Assembly (NCBI RefSeq): GCF_000439375.1 | Contig: NZ_ATMI01000019.1 | Coordinates: 1-64,000, forward strand | Length of the DNA stretch: 64,000 nt | Direction of reading: 5' to 3' | From: Tatumella saanichensis | GTDB lineage: Bacteria; Pseudomonadota; Gammaproteobacteria; Enterobacterales; Enterobacteriaceae | In this document: one piece after another, positions 59,557 to 64,000 of the stretch | Numbering within the stretch: the first letter of the stretch is position 1 | How the letters are laid out: each line of letters starts with the position of its first letter | Program-made: the position numbers and the translations under genes | Notes under the pieces: model-generated | What the model was told of the DNA's origin: nothing | Databases searched by the model: none | The model's input: only the letters and a program-made list of their open reading frames with translations

Positions 59557-60579
59557 ATGAATGACTATATTGACGGCCACAACGATCTATTGATGCAACT
59601 GTGGCTGAGGTGCCCAGACAACCCAGAACTGGCTTTTTTTGAGCAAGGTTGTGAAGGGCACTTGGATTTTCGACGTATTCGTCAAGGACGTCTCAGCACT
59701 GCGCTGTTTGCGATATTCGTCCCGCCGGAAAAATACGTCGCCTTGCATTACCCTCAGCGTTTAGCCGCGCTGAAGGATAGGGTCGCCGTGATGTGGCAGC
59801 AGTTGGCTATTTTGCAACGGCTGGAACAGTTCTCCCAGGGACAGGCGAAAATCTGCCGTACTGCGCTGGAAGTGAAAGAGTGCCAGCAGCGTGGACAATT
59901 GGCGATGATTGCCCATATCGAAGGTGCTGATGCGTTGGACACCGAAGGCCATCTGCTGACGGCATTTTATGATGCTGGTGTCCGCAGTGTCGGTCCGTTT
60001 TGGAATACCCCCAATGCCTTTGGTGAAGGGATCACCGGCAGTTTCCCCGGCTCTCCGGATAGCGGACCGGGCCTTACCGTCGTCGGCTTTGAGTTTGTTC
60101 GCCAGCTACAGGCGCGATCAATGTTGATTGATGTCTCTCACATGAACCAGAAAGCCTTTTATGATACCGCCAAAACGGTGGATCAGCCGCTGGTGGCGAC
60201 CCATTCCAATGCCCATGCGCTCTGTGCCCAACCTCGCAACCTTACTGATGCACAACTGAAAATTATCGCCGACAGCGGTGGAATGGTGGGGGTTAATTTC
60301 GGTAATGCGTTTCTACGTGCCGATGGTCAGCGTGACCCAGATACCCCGCTGGATCAGATCGTTGCCCATATCCTTTACCTACTTAATCAGGCGGGAGAAG
60401 ACCATGTCGGTTTTGGTTCCGATTTCGACGGTACTGGTGTGCCAGATAGTTTAAAAGATGTGACCGGACTTGGCCTATTGGAGCAAAAACTGCGTGATAC
60501 TGGCCTAAGTGAGAGGGTGATCACAAAAGTTTGTCGGGGTAACTGGGACAGGATTTTTGAACATTTTATGACAGGTTAA
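59557..60579 (+). CDS. Peptidase family M19 dipeptidase
   Basis: The 340-residue protein is of the renal dipeptidase family, a zinc TIM barrel acting on dipeptides. Metal ligands are seen in DGHNDLL (about residues 6-12), the bridging Glu in AHIEGADAL (near 118), and His in DVSHMN and VATHSNAHAL (near 192 and 213). The Asp region GFGSDFDGT is near 285. There is no signal peptide, so it is cytoplasmic. Its place directly before pqqA suggests a link to PQQ, for example cleavage of PqqA remnants; that is inference. The ribosome site is weak. Confidence 0.85.
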   Translation: MNDYIDGHNDLLMQLWLRCPDNPELAFFEQGCEGHLDFRRIRQGRLSTALFAIFVPPEKYVALHYPQRLAALKDRVAVMWQQLAILQRLEQFSQGQAKICRTALEVKECQQRGQLAMIAHIEGADALDTEGHLLTAFYDAGVRSVGPFWNTPNAFGEGITGSFPGSPDSGPGLTVVGFEFVRQLQARSMLIDVSHMNQKAFYDTAKTVDQPLVATHSNAHALCAQPRNLTDAQLKIIADSGGMVGVNFGNAFLRADGQRDPDTPLDQIVAHILYLLNQAGEDHVGFGSDFDGTGVPDSLKDVTGLGLLEQKLRDTGLSERVITKVCRGNWDRIFEHFMTG

Positions 60580-60653
60580 ACGGAAATGTTCATCTTTTCA
60601 TTGACCTCTGTTTGACAAAGGCGCAACATTTAGTGGTCTTTGACAGAAACATG

Positions 60654-60679
60654 CCACAGAGTTGCGCTGTGGTTTTTTT
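60654..60679 (+). terminator. Terminator or attenuator before pqqA
   Basis: CCACAG and CTGTGG pair around AGTTGCG and are followed by seven Ts. It is 74 bases after the dipeptidase stop and 41 bases before pqqA. TTGACA-like hexamers lie upstream (60612-60617 and 60640-60645), and little room for a promoter remains after it. It may end the upstream transcript or attenuate pqqA. Confidence 0.75.
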
Positions 60680-60720
60680 ATAAAGACGTTTTTCGTCAAC
60701 ATCAGTATTAAGGTGATCTT

Positions 60721-60792
60721 ATGTGGAAAAAACCTGAATTTGTGGATATGCGCCTAGGTATGGAAGTCACTCTGTACATCTCCAACCGTTAA
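60721..60792 (+). CDS. pqqA: PQQ precursor peptide PqqA
   Basis: PqqA is the ribosomally made peptide from which PQQ is built. The 23-residue peptide starts MWKKPEF and contains EVTLY, with Glu15 and Tyr19 at the required Glu-x3-Tyr spacing. These two side chains are cross-linked by PqqE and become PQQ. AAGGTG precedes the ATG. It is the first gene of the operon and too short for most gene callers. Confidence 0.95.
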   Translation: MWKKPEFVDMRLGMEVTLYISNR

Positions 60793-60808
60793 TTATCCCG
60801 GTCATACT

Positions 60809-60833
60809 AAGTGGCCGCTTGCGGGCGGCACTT
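60809..60833 (+). other. pqqA-pqqB intercistronic hairpin
   Basis: AAGTGGCCGC and GCGGCACTT pair with one bulged G around a short loop, 16 bases after the pqqA stop and without a T tract. Such a hairpin could protect the pqqA message or reduce read-through, giving more precursor peptide than enzymes. Confidence 0.55.
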
Positions 60834-60852
60834 ACTTCTAAAGAGTTATTCT

Positions 60853-61764
60853 ATGTTTATCAAAGTGCTGGGCTCTGCTGCCGGTGGCGGTTTCCCGCAG
60901 TGGAACTGCAACTGCAGTAACTGCAAAGGCCTGCGCGATGGCACCCTCCGTGCTCATGCCAGAACACAATCTTCTATTATTCTCAGTGACAACCGCGAAG
61001 ACTGGGTGTTGTGTAATGCTTCCCCCGATATTTCACATCAGATTTTCCAAACCCCTGAACTGGTAAAAGCCGATGTACTGCGTGGCACTGCCATTGGCGA
61101 TATTATTCTGACCGACAGTCAGATCGACCATACCACCGGTCTGCTAAGTCTACGTGAAGGTTGTCCGCACCATGTCTGGTGTACCGACGAAGTCCATAAC
61201 GATCTCAGTACCGGCTTTCCGGTCTTTCCAATGCTGACCCATTGGAATGGCGGTTTACAGCACCAACCTATCCAGCCGCTGGAACCCTTTACTGTCACCG
61301 TCTGTCAGTCGTTGCGCTTTACTGCAGTCCCTATCCTCAGTAACGCACCACCTTATTCACCTTACCGTGACCGACCACTGCCGGGGCATAATGTAGCGCT
61401 ATTTGTCGAGAATACCGCTAGCGGTAAGACCCTGTTCTACGCGCCAGGTTTGGGTGAGCCGGACGAGGTTATCCTCCCTTGGTTGCAAAAAGCGGATTGC
61501 CTGTTGATTGACGGTACCGTCTGGCAAGATGATGAACTGCTTAGTACCGGTGTTGGGGTAAATACTGGCCGAGCGATGGGGCATCTAGCACTGGCAGAAG
61601 ATCAGGGGCTGATGAGTCTGCTGGCAAAACTACCGGCCAGCCGAAAAATTCTGATCCATATTAATAATACCAACCCGATCCTCGACGAGGACTCTCCCCA
61701 GCGCCGTTTCCTGGAAGAGCAGGGCATTGAAGTCAGCCATGACGGAATGGCAATACAGTTATAG
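60853..61764 (+). CDS. pqqB: PQQ biosynthesis protein PqqB
   Basis: PqqB is a metallo-beta-lactamase-fold protein, thought to be an iron-dependent hydroxylase of the diamino-acid intermediate. The 303-residue protein starts [20 protein letters not shown] and has the zinc-site cysteines [12 protein letters not shown], the signature [17 protein letters not shown] (about 91-107) and the late motif GRAMGHLAL. The start at 60853 is the family start. The pqqC start follows ten bases after its stop. Confidence 0.96.
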   Translation: MFIKVLGSAAGGGFPQWNCNCSNCKGLRDGTLRAHARTQSSIILSDNREDWVLCNASPDISHQIFQTPELVKADVLRGTAIGDIILTDSQIDHTTGLLSLREGCPHHVWCTDEVHNDLSTGFPVFPMLTHWNGGLQHQPIQPLEPFTVTVCQSLRFTAVPILSNAPPYSPYRDRPLPGHNVALFVENTASGKTLFYAPGLGEPDEVILPWLQKADCLLIDGTVWQDDELLSTGVGVNTGRAMGHLALAEDQGLMSLLAKLPASRKILIHINNTNPILDEDSPQRRFLEEQGIEVSHDGMAIQL

Positions 61765-61774
61765 GACTGAAGTT

Positions 61775-62530
61775 ATGACTCTCACTTCCCCCCTGAGCCG
61801 CGAGGCATTTGAACAGGCCCTGCGTGATAAAGGGGCTTATTATCATATCTATCACCCTTACCATATTGCCATGCACAATGGTCAGGCGACCCGTGAGCAG
61901 ATCCAGGGCTGGGTGGCGAACCGTTTTTACTATCAGACCAATATCCCGCTGAAAGATGCCGCCATTATGGCGAACTGTCCGGACCCGGCCACCCGTCGTA
62001 AGTGGGTCCAGCGTATCCTCGACCATGACGGTGCAGGCGAGTGTGAAGGCGGTATTGAAGCCTGGTTACAGCTCGGGGAAGCCGTAGGGCTGAATCGTGA
62101 CGACTTGTTATCAGAAAAGTATGTGCTGCCTGGAGTGCGGTTTGCGGTGGATGCATACGTGAATTTCGCGCGCCGCGCCAGTTGGGAAGAAGCCGCCTGT
62201 AGCTCACTGACCGAGCTGTTTGCGCCACAAATTCATCAGTCGCGCCTCGACAGTTGGCCACAACATTACCCGTGGATCAAAGAAGAGGGCTATTTCTATT
62301 TTCGTAGCCGTTTGAGCCAAGCCCGCCGTGATGTTGAACATGGGCTGGAGTTGGCTCTCGACTATTTTGATACTGCCGCTATGCAGAACCGCATGTTGGA
62401 GATCCTGCAATTCAAGCTGGATATTTTGTGGACTATGCTGGATGCTATGACCATGGCCTACAGCCTTGAGCGTCCTCCTTATCATACAGTGACAGACCAG
62501 CCTGTCTGGCACACAACTCGGCTAGTGTAA
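61775..62530 (+). CDS. pqqC: Pyrroloquinoline-quinone synthase PqqC
   Basis: PqqC is the cofactorless oxidase that carries out the last ring closure and eight-electron oxidation to PQQ. At 251 residues it equals the Klebsiella enzyme. The all-helical fold shows [11 protein letters not shown] (about 24-34), [21 protein letters not shown] and [18 protein letters not shown], blocks that line the active site. AGGACTGAAG precedes the ATG. It lies one base before pqqD. Confidence 0.96.
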   Translation: MTLTSPLSREAFEQALRDKGAYYHIYHPYHIAMHNGQATREQIQGWVANRFYYQTNIPLKDAAIMANCPDPATRRKWVQRILDHDGAGECEGGIEAWLQLGEAVGLNRDDLLSEKYVLPGVRFAVDAYVNFARRASWEEAACSSLTELFAPQIHQSRLDSWPQHYPWIKEEGYFYFRSRLSQARRDVEHGLELALDYFDTAAMQNRMLEILQFKLDILWTMLDAMTMAYSLERPPYHTVTDQPVWHTTRLV

Positions 62531-62531
62531 T

Positions 62532-62813
62532 ATGAGTATTGAAAACACTGTGGTGGTTTTTCGTCGCGGCTACCGGCTGCAATGGGAAGTGGCCCAGGAC
62601 TGCCATGTGATCCTCTACCCAGAAGGCATGGCCAAACTGAATGAAACCGCAGCGCTGATCCTTGAGCAGGTGGATGGCAAACGTAGCGTGTCACAGATTA
62701 TCGACTTACTGAACCATCGCTTTCCTGACGCCGAGGGTGTCGACGCCGATGTCATCGATTTTCTACAGGCTGCGGTTAAACAAAAGTGGATAATGTTGCG
62801 TGATGCAAACTAA
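62532..62813 (+). CDS. pqqD: PqqA-binding chaperone PqqD
   Basis: PqqD binds the PqqA peptide and presents it to PqqE. The 93-residue protein has the RiPP recognition element fold, with [34 protein letters not shown] (split here over about residues 11-44) and a winged-helix C-terminal part. Its end overlaps the pqqE start by 11 bases, so the partners are made together. Confidence 0.95.
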   Translation: MSIENTVVVFRRGYRLQWEVAQDCHVILYPEGMAKLNETAALILEQVDGKRSVSQIIDLLNHRFPDAEGVDADVIDFLQAAVKQKWIMLRDAN

Positions 62814-63939
62814 GCCTGATGTTAAAGCACCGCTGTGGCTATTAGCGGAACTCACTTATCGCTGCCCGTTACAGTGCCCGTACTGCTCTAATCCGCTGGA
62901 TTTTGCCAGAGAGCAACAAGAGTTGACCACTGAACAGTGGTTGACCGTGTTCCGTCAGGCCCGCGAAATGGGCAGTGTCCAGTTGGGCTTTTCCGGCGGC
63001 GAACCGCTGGTACGTAAAGACCTACCAGAGCTGATCCGTGGCGCCAGAGAGCTCGGTTTTTACACCAACCTGATCACCTCAGGTATCGGCTTGACCCGTC
63101 AAAAACTGGATATCTTTGCCGATGCGGGCCTGGACCATATTCAGGTCAGTTTCCAAGCCAGCGACGAAACCCTCAATGCAGCGCTAGCGGGTTCAGAAAA
63201 AGCCTTTCACCAAAAACTGGAGATGGCGAAAGCGATTAAGGCCCACGGATATCCGATGGTGCTGAATTTCGTCCTACATCGGCATAATATCGACCAGATC
63301 GACCGCATCATCGAATTATGTCTGCAACTAGAGGCCGATGATGTGGAGTTGGCGACCTGCCAGTTTTATGGCTGGGCTCAGCTAAACCGAGAAGGGCTGC
63401 TGCCGACCCGTGAACAAATTGCCCGTGCCGAAGCCGTGGTGAGTGAGTATCGGCAGAAAATGGCGGCGGACGGTAACTTAACCAACCTGATCTTCGTCAC
63501 GCCAGACTACTACGAAGAACGGCCAAAGGGCTGTATGGGCGGGTGGGGAGCCATTTTTATGAATGTGACCCCAGATGGTACTGCGTTACCCTGTCACAGC
63601 GCCCGCCAATTACCAGTGGAATTCCCCTCTGTGTTGGAGCACAGCCTAGAGCATATCTGGTATGACTCTTTCGGCTTTAATCGTTACCGTGGTTATGACT
63701 GGATGCCAGAACCCTGCCGTTCCTGTGATGAAAAAGAGAAAGACTTCGGTGGTTGCCGTTGTCAGGCCTTTATGCTGACAGGGAATGCTGATAATGCTGA
63801 CCCGGTGTGCAGTAAATCCCCGCATCACGATAAAATTTTGCAGGCTCGCCGGGAAGCGGATTGCAGTGACATCCGTATCGGTCAGTTACAGTTCCGAAAT
63901 CAGCGTAACTCCAAGGTGATCTTCACCTCCCGCGGTTAA
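62803..63939 (+). CDS. pqqE: PqqA peptide cyclase PqqE (radical SAM)
   Basis: PqqE uses S-adenosylmethionine to join the Glu and Tyr side chains of PqqA. The 378-residue protein has the radical SAM motif CPLQCPYC (about residues 17-24), the GGEPLV motif near 66, and a C-terminal SPASM region with many cysteines for auxiliary Fe-S clusters ([37 protein letters not shown]). ATG 62803 is preferred over the GTG at 62800. It is followed three bases later by the next gene. Confidence 0.96.
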   Translation: MQTKPDVKAPLWLLAELTYRCPLQCPYCSNPLDFAREQQELTTEQWLTVFRQAREMGSVQLGFSGGEPLVRKDLPELIRGARELGFYTNLITSGIGLTRQKLDIFADAGLDHIQVSFQASDETLNAALAGSEKAFHQKLEMAKAIKAHGYPMVLNFVLHRHNIDQIDRIIELCLQLEADDVELATCQFYGWAQLNREGLLPTREQIARAEAVVSEYRQKMAADGNLTNLIFVTPDYYEERPKGCMGGWGAIFMNVTPDGTALPCHSARQLPVEFPSVLEHSLEHIWYDSFGFNRYRGYDWMPEPCRSCDEKEKDFGGCRCQAFMLTGNADNADPVCSKSPHHDKILQARREADCSDIRIGQLQFRNQRNSKVIFTSRG

Positions 63940-63942
63940 TCG

Positions 63943-64000
63943 ATGACAGAGCCACGGGTGAAAGAATATCGCTATCAAGGCATCAACATTCAGTTGATCT
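63943..64000 (+). CDS. pqqF: Start of a probable pqqF (cut by window edge)
   Basis: An ATG at 63943 opens a frame reading MTEPRVKEYRYQGINIQLI to the end of the window, with no stop. In enterobacterial pqq operons the gene after pqqE is pqqF, an M16 zinc protease proposed to process PqqA; M16 proteins begin with a short lead and a strand like NGLRVxLVH. The visible part is compatible but too short for proof. Confidence 0.55.
   Translation, partial: MTEPRVKEYRYQGINIQLI

Overview
This 64 kb window is a chromosomal segment of an enterobacterium. Its order closely follows the Escherichia coli region from thrS to tus. The blocks thrS-infC-rpmI-rplT-pheM-pheST-ihfA, aroH-rprA-ydiK-ydiJ, lpp-pykF, mdtK-ribE-cfa-punC-punR-purR, slyA-slyB-anmK-pdxH-tyrS-pdxY-dtpA-nth-rsx and ydgA-tus are all recognisable. 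Proteins are close to their E. coli counterparts in length and sequence, but genes present in E. coli are missing (btuCED, nemRA, mliC), and a pqq operon is present that E. coli lacks. I infer a member of the Enterobacterales outside Escherichia, possibly the Erwiniaceae (Tatumella- or Pantoea-like). The genus is a guess. A Tus gene with a Ter site places the window in the replication terminus half of the chromosome.

Layout. 1-466: edge of an IS3-family element. 0.5-0.8 kb: small His/Gly-rich exported protein. 1.2-8.4 kb: translation operon (thrS with its AUU-started infC, L35, L20, then the pheM attenuator, pheS, pheT and ihfA). 8.6-16.3 kb: nlpC, selO, aroH, the RprA small RNA, ydiK, ydiJ. 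16.4-19.1 kb: lpp, pykF and three tandem tRNA-Val(GAC) genes with a clear promoter. 19.3-26.6 kb: mdtK, ribE, cfa, punC/punR, purR with a PurR box, and the 29-residue ynhF. 26.7-27.0 kb: decayed IS3 remnant touching the stop codon of mepH. 27-38 kb: mepH, grxD, rnt, gloA, ydhL, slyA, slyB, anmK, pdxH, tyrS, pdxY, dtpA. 38.2-44.8 kb: rsxABCDGE-nth operon on the minus strand, with six 37-residue repeats in RsxC. 45-49.8 kb: add, an unrecognised small protein, a broken IS200-like element, ydgA and tus with its Ter site. 49.9-56.2 kb is more accessory: a ROK kinase, an Rrf2 regulator, a short MarA/SoxS-type activator, a barnase/barstar-type RNase and inhibitor pair, a BenE-type transporter divergent from sutR, and an AbrB-type membrane protein. 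56.2-64 kb is a pyrroloquinoline quinone (PQQ) region: the TonB-dependent PQQ receptor pqqU, a hydroxyacid dehydrogenase, an M19 dipeptidase and pqqABCDE, with the start of a probable pqqF at the window edge.

How the genes work together. The first operon makes two tRNA synthetases, IF3, two ribosomal proteins and IHF-alpha, with three kinds of feedback control partly visible in the DNA (infC AUU start, L20-binding hairpin, pheM attenuator). The rsx cluster encodes a membrane Na+/H+-coupled electron-transfer complex, and nth is translationally joined to it. The last 8 kb suggests that this organism both makes PQQ and can import it through an outer-membrane receptor encoded beside the biosynthetic operon. 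PQQ would serve periplasmic quinoprotein dehydrogenases encoded elsewhere.

Limits. All calls come from reading the sequence and remembered family features; no database search was run. Promoters, operators and hairpins are visual matches.
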